This document shows, one piece after another, positions 56,292-64,000 of a stretch of 64,000 bases of DNA. The DNA comes from Natrinema hispanicum (GTDB lineage Archaea > Halobacteriota > Halobacteria > Halobacteriales > Natrialbaceae). The stretch covers positions 1 to 64,000 of the forward strand of contig NZ_SHMP01000003.1 in NCBI RefSeq assembly GCF_004217335.1. The letters run 5' to 3'. The translations under genes were made by a program, and so were the position numbers. The notes below the pieces were generated by a model. It was not told the DNA's origin, searched no databases, and saw only the letters and a list, made by a program, of their open reading frames with translations. Each line of letters starts with the position of its first letter. The stretch's first letter is position 1.

Positions 56292-56504
56292 TTACGTAGC
56301 GGTGAACCCGAGGTCGTTTATTGTGTCGGTGAGTTTCGGGAGGTCGAGAGTATCGTCACCCTCAATTTCGACTGTTCCTTCGATGTGGTTTGCGCTGACG
56401 CGCGTGACACCGTTGGCGTGGCGCAGTTCGTGCTGTATCGTGTCTTCACAACCGTTACACATCATGTCAGAAACTTGAATCTGGTGGACTTTTGCTGTTG
56501 CCAT
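56292..56504 (-). CDS. HMA-domain copper chaperone-like protein
   Basis: A 70-residue heavy-metal-associated protein. The Cu(I)-binding loop is MMCNGC, followed by the helix EDTIQHELRHANGVTRV and the second strand/helix EGTVEIEGDDTLDLPKLTDT. It is expected to carry copper to a P-type ATPase or to oxidase assembly. Compare the cysteine-free relative at 27457. The start MATAKVHQIQVSDMM is preferred; TTTATATC on the minus strand at about 56533-56540 could be its TATA box. Confidence 0.88.
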   Translation of the reverse strand: MATAKVHQIQVSDMMCNGCEDTIQHELRHANGVTRVSANHIEGTVEIEGDDTLDLPKLTDTINDLGFTAT

Positions 56505-57015
56505 GATCGCAGGAATACACGCCAAGCACTGATATAAAGCTATCATATGACGAATATACAACACGATCGGTCAATCTGCCGCCGACGAGCCGACGTATTC
56601 ACACACCACTCTCGTCAAAGCGTCTTCCCTCGTGGACGGCAACGAGCTTGCGGTCAGTGGGTCATAGCGGTATAGCGGTGAGGGTGCCAAGCCCCGCCCT
56701 CACGGAACCGCCAAAGGCGAGTCGGTCAGGGTCGGTCACACGGCGCTCGTTGGTTTGGGAACACCACCAGATGATGTGGGGCACACTCACAAACGCGACG
56801 GGGGCGTCCGTCGATCGATGTCGTCCGTGTCATACGGCCACAGCAGTACGGACAGTGACGATGCCAGTTCCAGGTCGCTGCGATGGAAATCGCCAGAAGA
56901 CATAGACCTCCAACAAGAATCTTGGTCCACTGTGAACTCTCGGCCGTCTCGAGCGGGGTGAAATCGCAAGACTGCGGCCTAATCGGCGTCTGCTGCAAAT
57001 CGACAGGAAAGGAAG
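56505..57015. other. Intergenic stretch, possible transposon remnant
   Basis: About 500 bases. The plus-strand run GGGTGCCAAGCCCCGCCC (56683-56700) and following triplets reading SPALTEPPKAS recall the C-terminal end and right flank of haloarchaeal IS200/IS605-type tnpB elements. A minus-strand frame (56726-56998) contains CPYCCGRM and CEC, zinc-ribbon-like, but has no start context. Both are weak. No intact gene is seen. Confidence 0.3.
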
Positions 57016-57089
57016 TCCGCCCTCCCCGATTTGAACGGGGGACAAGTCGATCTACAGTCGACTGCTCTACCAGTCTGAGCTAAGGGCGG
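57016..57089 (-). tRNA. tRNA-Tyr (GTA)
   Basis: A 74-nt cloverleaf on the minus strand. Acceptor CCGCCCT pairs with AGGGCGG, the D-loop contains GCTCAGACTGGTAGAGC, the anticodon loop CTGTAGA carries GTA, and the T-arm is CCCCG TTCAAAT CGGGG. The discriminator is A; no intron and no encoded CCA. Confidence 0.95.
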
Positions 57090-57221
57090 GCACTTCGCAC
57101 TCAAACGTAGCCGCCGTAGGGCACATAAGGGTTATTATTCGAGACGGTGAGAACGTGTCAGTTTCCGTCAGTAGCACCATGATTGATATAGATGGCGTGA
57201 TAAGACGAGAGCAATTCACCG

Positions 57222-57842
57222 ATGAGCAAGATCACGTTCCGTGCCGATGACGACCTCGTCGCGCAACTCGAGGCGCTCGAGGCCTCGAAAAGCGAAGCCA
57301 TGCGGGAGGCGCTTCGCGCATATCTCGAGGACGAGGTGACTCGGAGCAGCGACGCACGCTCCGATACGGAACGGACACAGGCGGGTGCGATCGACGATCT
57401 CGTGCGCGATCACGTCGACGAACGACTCGACGCGCGATTGCGGGAGGTGGGACTCGATCGCGCGAGCACGCGAGCGCGTGGATCGACATCGCCACACGAT
57501 GTTACCATCTCGATCTCGCTTGACGGTTCGACAGACGCGTCGGACAAACTGGACGCGGTCGACATCGACCGGGCGCGTGAGACGGCAGATAACGATCAGC
57601 GATCGGCACAGTCACCCGAACCGACAGCGTCCCAGCCACGGGACGACAACGTGCAGTGCAGTCAGTGTGGCAACCCCCTCGAGGGCGACCACGTCTACTG
57701 CCCCAATTGCGGCGAAAAGGCGTCGCGGCGATTGTTCTGTGAGTGTGGCGACGAGATTCAGTCAGACTGGTCGTTCTGTCCCAGCTGCGGGCGTCGGACA
57801 CCCGCAGCGGATGTCCTCGAGTCGGACAGTACGCAATACTGA
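57222..57842 (+). CDS. cdrL: CdrL-like ribbon-helix-helix zinc-ribbon protein
   Basis: A 206-residue protein. Residues 1-40 are a ribbon-helix-helix DNA-binding domain (ITFRADDDLVAQLEALEASK, SEAMREALRAYL). After a polar linker come two zinc ribbons at the C-terminus: CSQCGNPLEGDHVYCPNCGE and CECGDEIQSDWSFCPSCGRR. The order with the RHH protein CdrS and ftsZ2 next to it is the known haloarchaeal cell-division cluster, where CdrL is the long regulator. It probably binds the intergenic repeats downstream; that is inference. Confidence 0.88.
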   Translation: MSKITFRADDDLVAQLEALEASKSEAMREALRAYLEDEVTRSSDARSDTERTQAGAIDDLVRDHVDERLDARLREVGLDRASTRARGSTSPHDVTISISLDGSTDASDKLDAVDIDRARETADNDQRSAQSPEPTASQPRDDNVQCSQCGNPLEGDHVYCPNCGEKASRRLFCECGDEIQSDWSFCPSCGRRTPAADVLESDSTQY

Positions 57843-57847
57843 TCAGT

Positions 57848-58019
57848 GTAAGACGCTGAAAATCACGCTCAGCGAAAACTTTATTGTCCAAGACAAACAT
57901 CGACTTATTCGCGTAAGACGGATTGTCTTACAGCCGTCGACAAGACGGAAAATCGCCCGACTACGGGCGGTTTGAACGTAAGACACGCCGCGTCTGACAG
58001 GGGCGCGCCACCGTCTTAC
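57848..58019. promoter_or_regulatory. Array of GTAAGAC/GTCTTAC heptamers upstream of cdrS
   Basis: Five exact copies of GTAAGAC or its reverse complement lie at 57848-57854, 57913-57919, 57925-57931, 57978-57984 and 58013-58019. The second and third form a perfect inverted repeat with a 5-nt spacer. CAAGAC half-matches occur near 57890 and 57941. Beside them, ACTTTATTGT (57878-57887) is TATA-like. These look like operators for a dimeric RHH protein such as CdrS or CdrL. Confidence 0.6.
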
Positions 58020-58037
58020 CCAACGGGGAATACAACC

Positions 58038-58217
58038 ATGGAGCGTGTGACACTGCGAATCCCAAAGCAGCAGATCGAGGAAGTAGAGCAATTGGTCGAC
58101 TCGGGCGAGTTCCCGAACCGGAGCGAGGCGATCCGGTCGGCCGTCCGTGAGATGATCAACGAACAGGCGGACGGCCCAACTGAGCAGTCCGGCAAACGCA
58201 ACTGGGCGAAGGTGTAA
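58038..58217 (+). CDS. cdrS: CdrS, ribbon-helix-helix regulator of cell division
   Basis: A 59-residue RHH protein, [20 protein letters not shown] and [20 protein letters not shown], the full ribbon-helix-helix fold. In Haloferax and Halobacterium, CdrS sits just before ftsZ2 and controls it and other division genes. Two bases separate its stop from the ftsZ2 ATG, so they are one transcript. Its own promoter region contains the GTAAGAC array, consistent with autoregulation. Confidence 0.93.
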   Translation: MERVTLRIPKQQIEEVEQLVDSGEFPNRSEAIRSAVREMINEQADGPTEQSGKRNWAKV

Positions 58218-58219
58218 CG

Positions 58220-59407
58220 ATGCAGGATATCGTCCAAGACGCCTTAGAGAACGCAGAAGAAGAGGCCCGGGAGATGGACGCCTCGATGGACGGTGACGAG
58301 TTCGGGGACCCCCGGATCGTGATCGTTGGTTGTGGTGGTGCCGGTAATAACACCATCAACCGACTGTACAACATCGGCGTCGACGGTGCCGACACGGTCG
58401 CGATCAACACGGACAAACAGCACCTCAAGATGATCGAGGCCGACACGAAGATCCTCGTCGGCAAGTCGCTCACGAACGGGCTCGGCGCTGGCGGCGACCC
58501 GTCGATGGGCGAGCGCGCGACCGAGATGGCCCAGAGCACGGTCAAAGAGGTTCTCGGCGACGCGGACCTCGTGTTCGTGACCGCTGGGATGGGTGGTGGC
58601 ACCGGCACGGGTGCTGCCCCCGTCGTCTCGAAGATCGCCAAAGAGCAGGGTGCGATCGTCGTCGGCATGGTTTCGACGCCGTTTAACGTCGAGCGCGCCC
58701 GCACGGTCAAAGCCGAGGAAGGCTTAGAGAAACTGCGCGAGCAGGCCGACTCGATCATCGTCCTCGACAACAACCGGCTGCTCGATTACGTCCCGAACCT
58801 GCCGATCGGGAAGGCGTTCTCGGTGATGGACCAGATCATCGCCGAGACCGTCAAAGGCATCTCGGAGACCATCACCCAGCCCTCGCTGATCAACCTAGAC
58901 TACGCCGACATGTCCACCATCATGAACCAAGGTGGCGTCGCGGTGATGCTCGTCGGCGAGACCCAGGACAAGAACAAAACCGACGAGGTCGTCAAGGACG
59001 CGATGAACCACCCGCTGCTTGACGTCGACTACCGCGGCGCGTCCGGCGGACTCGTCCACATCACCGGCGGCCCCGACCTCACACTCAAAGAGGCCGAGGG
59101 CATCGCCGACAACATTACCGAACGCCTCGAGGCCAGCGCGAACGTCATCTGGGGAGCCCGCATCCAGGACAACTACAAGGGCAAGGTGCGCGTCATGGCG
59201 ATCATGACCGGCGTCCAGAGCGCACAGGTGCTCGGTCCGACGACCCAGAAACAGGCCGACAAGTCCCGTGCGAGCATCGAAGGCGTGAGCGATACGGACT
59301 TCGACGCGAGCAATCACATCGAAGACGGCGGCTCCCGACGCGGCGCACACAGCGACGGTGGCCGCAACGAACTCGAGCGCCAGAACGGCGTCGACGTGAT
59401 CCGGTAA
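58220..59407 (+). CDS. ftsZ2: Cell division protein FtsZ2
   Basis: A 395-residue tubulin-like GTPase of the archaeal FtsZ2 group, which constricts the division ring after FtsZ1 assembly. The N-terminal extension (about 1-30) precedes [20 protein letters not shown]; the tubulin signature is [13 protein letters not shown], and the catalytic T7 loop region is [20 protein letters not shown]. The acidic, Ser/Asn-rich C-terminal tail ends GVDVIR. A tandem repeat begins two bases after the stop. Confidence 0.96.
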   Translation: MQDIVQDALENAEEEAREMDASMDGDEFGDPRIVIVGCGGAGNNTINRLYNIGVDGADTVAINTDKQHLKMIEADTKILVGKSLTNGLGAGGDPSMGERATEMAQSTVKEVLGDADLVFVTAGMGGGTGTGAAPVVSKIAKEQGAIVVGMVSTPFNVERARTVKAEEGLEKLREQADSIIVLDNNRLLDYVPNLPIGKAFSVMDQIIAETVKGISETITQPSLINLDYADMSTIMNQGGVAVMLVGETQDKNKTDEVVKDAMNHPLLDVDYRGASGGLVHITGGPDLTLKEAEGIADNITERLEASANVIWGARIQDNYKGKVRVMAIMTGVQSAQVLGPTTQKQADKSRASIEGVSDTDFDASNHIEDGGSRRGAHSDGGRNELERQNGVDVIR

Positions 59408-59408
59408 C

Positions 59409-59489
59409 CCGCACGCGGCATCTGACACACCACCGCCGCACGCGGCATCTGACACACCACCGCCGCACGCGGCATCTGACACACCACCG
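59409..59489 (+). repeat. Tandem repeat, three exact copies of 27 bp
   Basis: Three identical 27-base units (starting CCGCACGCGGCATC, ending ACACCACCG) at 59409, 59436 and 59463, directly after the ftsZ2 stop. Twenty-seven is a multiple of three, so frames through it repeat nine residues, but no supported gene uses it. Probably replication slippage or a 3' UTR element. Confidence 0.9.
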
Positions 59490-59521
59490 GATCACCGACG
59501 ACTTCGTTCACCAGTCGGATC

Positions 59522-59527
59522 CCTTTT
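59522..59527 (+). terminator. T-rich run downstream of ftsZ2
   Basis: CCTTTTTGTG supplies a five-T run after the tandem repeat on the ftsZ2 coding strand. Haloarchaeal termination often occurs at such runs; assigned by position. Confidence 0.35.
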
Positions 59528-59561
59528 TGTGCGATAAGATACGAGGTCGACCGATCGTCTC

Positions 59562-59642
59562 ATACGGACTACTGGCAGTCAGTTCCGGCGTCTCCGCGAC
59601 CCGTCCTGCGGAGACGCCGGGACATCGGTACAGCAGACCGTC
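59562..59642 (+). repeat. Nested palindromic repeat, copy 6
   Basis: Outer arms ATACGGACTACTGGCAG and GTACAGCAGACCGTCT; inner arms CCGGCGTCTCCGC and GCGGAGACGCCGG are a perfect 13-bp stem, with a third distinct inner sequence. Loop GACCCGTCCT is almost that of copy 1. The bases from 59643 to 59813 hold no supported gene. Confidence 0.9.
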
Positions 59643-59813
59643 TCAGTATCAACTGCATCGGTTCACCGACAGTCGGACCGATAACGGACCTATCTTCGAT
59701 AGGGTCGAAAGCCATGTTTACGGACGTATACGGGCGTGAATCGGTCAGAGCGCCTGTAGAATACTCGAGAACGAAGGCAGTGTATTCGACAGCTCGTCAC
59801 GCCCTGTTAGCGT

Positions 59814-60773
59814 TCAAACCAGCGACTCGAGCAACGAACACTTCCGACAAACCTCGCGAGTGGTCGTCGAGCCACACTCGACACACTCCTGGAGGTCGGC
59901 CCCGTCGTCGCCGCTGAACTCCTCAGAGAGGATGCCCGCTAACTCTTCGTACCCCGAGAGAATCGAGTGACGCGTCCCGGGGTGGTTCTCCTCGAGCCCG
60001 TAGAGTAGTTGCTGGATCTCGCCGCGGTAGGCCTCACTCGAGTGGGGACACTCCGTGATGTGGGCGGGCAGGTCGTTGACGTGGGCGTAGAGCGCTATTT
60101 CCTTTTCAGGAACGTCACGTAGCGGCTTCGCACGCGGGACGAACTCGTCCTGTTCGTCACGTTCCGAGAGCGGGCCGAGGCTGGCGTCGAAGTGTTTCGC
60201 CATCTGCTCGACATCGCCCTCAAGGAAGTTCATCAGTGCCGACTGGGCCTCGTCATCGAGATTGTGGCCCGTCAGTAGAAGATCCGCCTCGAGTTCGTCG
60301 GCGTATCTCGAGAGGAGATCGCGCCGAAAGACGCCACAGTAGGCACAGGCAGCCATGTTTTCGGGGTCGTCTTCGACGACGTCGTCCATCCGGACGCCGA
60401 ACTCCTCCTCGTAGCTGACGACTTCGTGGCGGATGCCGAGGTCGTCGGTGAGGTCCACACAGGCCTCGAGACTCTTGTCGCGGTAGCCCTCGATTCCCTC
60501 GTGGATTGTCAGTCCGACGAGTTCGATGCGAGGATCCTCGGCGAAGGTGTCGTGGAGAATCTTCGTGAGGACGACGCTGTCTTTGCCCCCGGAAAGGCCG
60601 ATCACCCACGTCTGTGGGTTCTCGGGCGTCACGTCGTGGGGGACGAGATCGTCTCGTCGGACCCGTCGACGGACCCGTTTTTCGACCGACTCACGGAAGT
60701 GATCCGCACAGAGGTGTGCCCCCGAGTAGGCGGCGTGCATGATCGCCTCCTCCTCACACCGATTGCAGTCCAT
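59814..60773 (-). CDS. ncsA: NcsA/TtuA-type tRNA 2-thiolation protein
   Basis: A 319-residue PP-loop ATPase of the TtuA/Ncs6 family that adenylates the tRNA wobble uridine before sulfur transfer. The ATP site is VIGLSGGKDSVVL, active-site Cys are in AACAYCGVFRR and C-terminal to it, and zinc-binding CXXC pairs occur at both ends (MDCNRCEEEA; CVECGSTTTREVCRKCS). Convergent with ftsZ2, the same neighbour as in Haloferax. The start MDCNRCEEEAIMHAAYSGAH is chosen over longer frames that are not acidic. Confidence 0.92.
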   Translation of the reverse strand: MDCNRCEEEAIMHAAYSGAHLCADHFRESVEKRVRRRVRRDDLVPHDVTPENPQTWVIGLSGGKDSVVLTKILHDTFAEDPRIELVGLTIHEGIEGYRDKSLEACVDLTDDLGIRHEVVSYEEEFGVRMDDVVEDDPENMAACAYCGVFRRDLLSRYADELEADLLLTGHNLDDEAQSALMNFLEGDVEQMAKHFDASLGPLSERDEQDEFVPRAKPLRDVPEKEIALYAHVNDLPAHITECPHSSEAYRGEIQQLLYGLEENHPGTRHSILSGYEELAGILSEEFSGDDGADLQECVECGSTTTREVCRKCSLLESLV

Positions 60774-60908
60774 CGCGAAAGCGTTGCCGTCGGACGCGTA
60801 TGTCCGTTTCGTCTCTTGGGCATCCCCACAGCAGCCCCTCGAGCCAACCGCGTCGGGACCACATATGACAATAAAAATGAGTTTCGACAGTGAGGACGAC
60901 AACAGCAC

Positions 60909-61614
60909 ATGGCGACGTATGACAGGTCACAGCCGACGTCCTGCCGGCTGATCGACAGGTTCGATGGCGGCGTTGGCTGGCTCGCTCACCCCGATAAGGC
61001 AGGACGCCGCGCGAGTCACGCCATCCTCGGCGAAGAGAGTGACGTCTGGCTGTTCGATCCGCTCGATGCATCTGGCATCGACGCAGAGATCCGGACGCTC
61101 GGCAACGCTGCGGGCATCGTCGTCTGCTCGGCGTACCATGCCCGTGACGCAGCGGCGTTTTCCCGCCGCTTCGACGTGCCCGTGTTCGTCCCGACGTGGC
61201 TCGATCGGATTCCAGCGCAACTGCCGGGAGACGTGCCTATCGAGACCGTTGACGACGAGATTGAAACGTCAGGGTTTCGCGTCCGTAAAGCGAGTCCATT
61301 CCCCGGCTGGACTGAAGGAATCGCGTACCGACGGTCGGACGCGACGATGTACGTCCCCGATCTGTTGGGAACGGCACTCCCGTATCTCGCGGGCGGCGAA
61401 CGGCTCGCCGTCTCTCCTCGTCCGCCCGGTTCCACCAACGGACGTGTTTGCAGGGCTTGCGCCGGAACGGATCCTCGTTGGCCACGGTCACGGTATCAGT
61501 AACGACGCCGCAAACGCGCTCGCCGACGCGCTCAAGCAAGCACGTCGTGGGTTCCCCCGAGCGACACTGGTGAACGGACGGACACAACTACGTGCGCTGG
61601 TCGACGCGCTCTGA
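60909..61614 (+). pseudogene. Metallo-beta-lactamase-like conserved protein gene, frameshifted
   Basis: The first frame (from ATG 60909) encodes LIDRFDGGVGWLAHPDKAGR, VWLFDPLDASGIDAEIRT, VPVFVPTWLDRIPAQLPGD and DATMYVPDLLGTALPYLAG, like MBL-fold-related haloarchaeal proteins, but without the HXHXDH metal motif. Near 61410 the frame is lost (one extra base or two missing). The other frame continues plausibly with LLVRPVPPTDVFAGLAPERI and LVGHGHGISNDAANALADAL, ending at 61614. So the gene is broken or misread by one base; restored length would be about 235 residues. Function unknown. Confidence 0.75.
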
Positions 61615-61644
61615 TCGCGCTCGCCGAACTCGGTCGTGTGCTGT

Positions 61645-62364
61645 TCAAGCCGGGACCGTCGGTCGCTCCTCGACGGCGTTGGACCCCTCCTCGAGCGCAC
61701 CGAGGACGAGTTCGACGTACCGATCGCGGGTCGCAGCTGAGAACAGCTCGTGGCCGCCATCGTAGAGGACGACGTGATCGGCGGGGACGCGCTCGCCGAT
61801 TGGGCGCAGGTCGATGACGGGATCGCGAAGCGAGCAAAAGACGACGGCATCGTGGTCGATCGTCAACAACTCCCGCTGTGCGCGGCGGGTTTCCCGGACG
61901 AACGCCGGCGAAACCCACGAGGGCAGCGTCGCGAGCTGGTGGTCGGTCGCCCGTTCGCCCATCGCATCCCGGTCCAGTTCAGTGACGGGCAGACACGGGA
62001 ACGCAGTTGGGACCAGCGAAACCGCCTCGAGCACCGGTTCCGGGAACGCGTCACCGTAGCCCCACCACGGGCTCAGATAGACGTGGTTGTCCGCGCCATC
62101 GAGCGCCTGTGCGATAAGCGCACCCGCGCTGTGGCCGAGTAACTGGTACGTCTCGAGGTCGCGGACGTACTCGGCGACCGGCTCGAGCCAGTCGGCTTTG
62201 AAGTCGTCGATGTCCGTCGGGAGTTCGAACGCGTGGACACGATAGCCGGCATCGGTCAGCTGGCCAAGAAGCCAGCTGACGTTTTCGTGGGTCCAGCGGT
62301 TGCCCCAGCCCATAACGAAGACGAGGTCCTCGTCACCGTCGTCGTTGAAGATCCGGTGTCGCAT
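61645..62364 (-). CDS. Alpha/beta hydrolase
   Basis: A 239-residue alpha/beta hydrolase fold protein. The oxyanion region is VFVMGWGNRWTHENVSWL, the nucleophile elbow LLGHSAGAL (G-H-S-A-G), the acid is in VFCSLRDPVIDL, and the catalytic His is in LYDGGHELF. Likely an esterase or lipase-like enzyme; the substrate is unknown. The start MRHRIFNDDGDEDLVFVM is the first with halophilic composition. Ends 30 bases from the frameshifted gene. Confidence 0.85.
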   Translation of the reverse strand: MRHRIFNDDGDEDLVFVMGWGNRWTHENVSWLLGQLTDAGYRVHAFELPTDIDDFKADWLEPVAEYVRDLETYQLLGHSAGALIAQALDGADNHVYLSPWWGYGDAFPEPVLEAVSLVPTAFPCLPVTELDRDAMGERATDHQLATLPSWVSPAFVRETRRAQRELLTIDHDAVVFCSLRDPVIDLRPIGERVPADHVVLYDGGHELFSAATRDRYVELVLGALEEGSNAVEERPTVPA

Positions 62365-62501
62365 ACGGGTCCGTACATCGGACGGCGATAAAAATCTGCA
62401 TGCGTGACACGATGGCTGCCGGCGCCACTGACAGCCCGCGCTCGGGCACGATGTCGACAGACGGGAAACCGTTTTGCGACTCGAGCGCCCACCACCGCAC
62501 G

Positions 62502-63185
62502 ATGAGTGGATTCGCACGGGACATGGCAGTCAACCGCCTCGAGCGACTGGTCAACACCGTCGAAGACGAGCGGCTGCCGGTCCCCGTTCGCGAGGTGTGG
62601 GCTGTCGGCGACGTGGCGCTGGGGCTCGATCCCGTCGAGCGACTGGACGTCTACATTACGAAGGACATCCTCATGCGCGACGACAGTGACCCGGCGACCG
62701 CCAGCGCTGACGACGCGGACCCGGACAGCCAGTTTCGCGACTCACATGGCATCGCGGGCGTCGGCAAGACCGTCCGGGCCGACTGGGCTCGCGAGTTCCC
62801 ACAGTATCTCCGGGCCAACGCCAACGGCCACGCCGCCCCCGAGAAATGTCTCGCCGCCCACCTCCTCGAGGACGACGAACCGATCCACCTCGAGGTCTGT
62901 AACGCGCCGTTCGAGGACAACGTCACCCAGCGGCTCCGTGGAGCACAACTGCGCGAGGACTACACGCAGTTGCTCGATCCCCGTGGGGTCTGTCTCTGGG
63001 CCGACGGGACCAGAAGCGACGACGCGTTCCGAAAACTCCGCGACGGCGAGTTGGCGTTGCCGACGCTGTCGCGCGCACTCGAGATGCTCGGGCTGGACGG
63101 CGACGAAGCCACCGACGCTGCACGGGAACTTCATGCCTGGCGTGATCGGCAGGACGGCGTGACGGTCCGTGGAGACGTCGTCTAA
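62502..63185 (+). CDS. Conserved haloarchaeal protein (DUF7095-like)
   Basis: A 227-residue acidic protein, MAVNRLERLVNTVEDERLPV preceded by a few codons. It has VPVREVWAVGDVALGLDPVERLDV, a strand-turn pattern reminiscent of nucleotidyltransferase-like folds, but no catalytic motif is confirmed. The C-terminal helical half ends TVRGDVV. The start could also be ATG 62523. Repeat copy 7 begins at its stop codon. Confidence 0.8.
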   Translation: MSGFARDMAVNRLERLVNTVEDERLPVPVREVWAVGDVALGLDPVERLDVYITKDILMRDDSDPATASADDADPDSQFRDSHGIAGVGKTVRADWAREFPQYLRANANGHAAPEKCLAAHLLEDDEPIHLEVCNAPFEDNVTQRLRGAQLREDYTQLLDPRGVCLWADGTRSDDAFRKLRDGELALPTLSRALEMLGLDGDEATDAARELHAWRDRQDGVTVRGDVV

Positions 63186-63265
63186 GACAGACTGCGAGCA
63201 GTCAGTGCCGGTGCGACCACACCCTGCCACGGGGTGTGCCGGACACTCGGGACAGCAGACCGTCT
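63185..63265 (+). repeat. Nested palindromic repeat, copy 7 (partly degenerate)
   Basis: The left arm is changed (AGACAGACTGCGAGCAGTC), the right arm GGGACAGCAGACCGTCT is kept, and the inner stem is rebuilt as CACACCC / GGGGTGTG inside CCGG boundaries. It starts at the stop codon of the preceding gene, as copy 3 does. Confidence 0.8.
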
Positions 63266-63278
63266 GACGCGGTCGGTA

Positions 63279-63647
63279 TCAGTCGGTCCTCTCCGCGAGT
63301 ATGTTTTCGATCATCGATCGCGCGTCCTCGAGCCGCGCCGCAAGCATCGCAGAATCGATATATACGCGTCCTCCTTTTCGATCGTAATCAACAGGGTCGA
63401 GGTCGTCAAGTTTTGGCAGGTGTACGTGGCACAGTTCCATCGAAACACCCTGCCGGTCGGATACCCCATCGGCGACACTCGAGTCGCGCTCGATAACGAA
63501 CTCGACGAGGTCCTCCTGTGTTACGATGTCCGCATCCGTTTGCATCATGTACCGACAGAGATATCGCCGACGCGGATGGTTCAAAACGTCGAACCACGCG
63601 TCGATCGAATTAGATCCCTGATTCCCCTCCGCGTTCCGGTTAGACAT
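63279..63647 (-). CDS. DUF7344 winged-helix regulator-like protein
   Basis: A 122-residue protein: DAWFDVLNHPRRRYLCRYMM, VTQEDLVEFVIERDSSV, MELCHVHLPKLDDLDPVDYD and the wing RKGGRVYIDSAMLAARLE. Same family as the protein at 44558. The start MSNRNAEGNQGSNSIDAW is chosen over an ATG 23 codons upstream because that extension is not acidic. The AT-rich stretch with CATATACC on the minus strand about 25-35 nt upstream is a likely promoter. Confidence 0.82.
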   Translation of the reverse strand: MSNRNAEGNQGSNSIDAWFDVLNHPRRRYLCRYMMQTDADIVTQEDLVEFVIERDSSVADGVSDRQGVSMELCHVHLPKLDDLDPVDYDRKGGRVYIDSAMLAARLEDARSMIENILAERTD

Positions 63648-63786
63648 TGTCCGATAATGGACTAGTTTGTCGGATAGGTATATGGCGTAAGTATTCACGG
63701 CTTTTATGTAATTCATAATGATTATTGATTAGGGCCGTACCAAAACGGGCAAGGGAACAGGGTTCGTATCGGCACCAATCGTTGAT

Positions 63787-64000
63787 ATGCTGCTCACGAC
63801 ATTCCGGATTGACTATCCTATTCTACGAACGGCGCTCGCACACGCACCCGATATCGAGATCACGTGGGAACGGTCGGATCTCACTGGAGACGGGACACAG
63901 CAACTGCTCGTCTGGGCGGACGGTCCCGCGTTCGGTACGTTCGAAGCCGGGCTCGAGGCAGATCCCACCGTCAAGCCGCCGGTGCGGGTGGTCGAATTCG
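63787..64000 (+). CDS. Putative Bat-like HTH regulator, N-terminal fragment
   Basis: The window ends inside this frame. Seventy-one codons are visible: MLLTTFRIDYPILRTALAHA, PDIEITWERSD, LLVWADGPAFGTFEAGL. This resembles the N-terminal sensor-type domain of haloarchaeal bacterio-opsin activator-like proteins that end in an HTH_10 domain. The identification rests on the N-terminus only; the HTH part would lie beyond 64000. Confidence 0.6.
   Translation, partial: MLLTTFRIDYPILRTALAHAPDIEITWERSDLTGDGTQQLLVWADGPAFGTFEAGLEADPTVKPPVRVVEF

Noticed and set aside
59409..59489. 27-bp repeats as a CRISPR array
   Set aside because: The units are head-to-tail with no spacers between them.
27304..63265. 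Dispersed palindromes as a CRISPR array
   Set aside because: Copies are 4-20 kb apart, both orientations occur, there are no regular spacers and no cas genes are present.

Overview
The window is chromosomal DNA from a halophilic archaeon (class Halobacteria). The predicted proteins are strongly acidic, codons are GC-rich, and the contents are diagnostic: the archaeal S10-spc ribosomal operon with eukaryote-type proteins (eS4, eL19, eL32, RNase P Rpp29), a cdrL-cdrS-ftsZ2 cell-division cluster, HalOD1 and DUF7344 regulators, and leaderless genes with a TATA-like box about 25 nt before the start codon. The layout resembles Natrinema/Haloterrigena-type genomes, but the genus is only a guess.

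Layout. 1-2.6 kb: a decayed DUF106 N-terminus, a frameshifted pilin-like gene of lower GC, and adk. 2.7-10.3 kb: a terminal oxidase cluster (coxB, a coxA-coxC fusion, a subunit IV-like protein, a polytopic membrane protein) with small zinc proteins, lying between adk and secY. 10.4-24.8 kb: an almost gap-free minus-strand operon from a SPOUT methyltransferase and rpl3 down to secY. 25.1-25.8 kb: two identical tRNA-Gly genes in a tandem duplication that also carries T-arm fragments. 25.8-35.3 kb: housekeeping genes (mch, proCBA, a GTPBP1-like GTPase, a GDT1-like transporter) and a HicBA toxin-antitoxin pair. 35.4-46.5 kb: pyrF, a VOC protein, mgsA, a cation/proton antiporter with its RCK_C partner, a HAD hydrolase, RNase HI and a DMT exporter. 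46.6-56.5 kb: a frameshifted archaetidylserine decarboxylase gene, a lipoprotein polysaccharide deacetylase, an Lhr-type helicase, an FtsX-type ABC transporter operon and a small metallochaperone. 57-64 kb: tRNA-Tyr, cdrL-cdrS-ftsZ2, ncsA, a frameshifted conserved gene, a hydrolase, and two regulators at the right end.

The most unusual signal is not a gene. Seven short (about 75-82 bp) nested palindromes are scattered at gene 3' ends. Their outer arms are conserved, while their inner arms differ in sequence from copy to copy but stay self-complementary in most copies. Other signals worth attention are an array of GTAAGAC operator-like heptamers between cdrL and cdrS, an exact 3 x 27 bp repeat just after ftsZ2, and four conserved genes broken by frameshifts, which could be true decay or base-calling errors.
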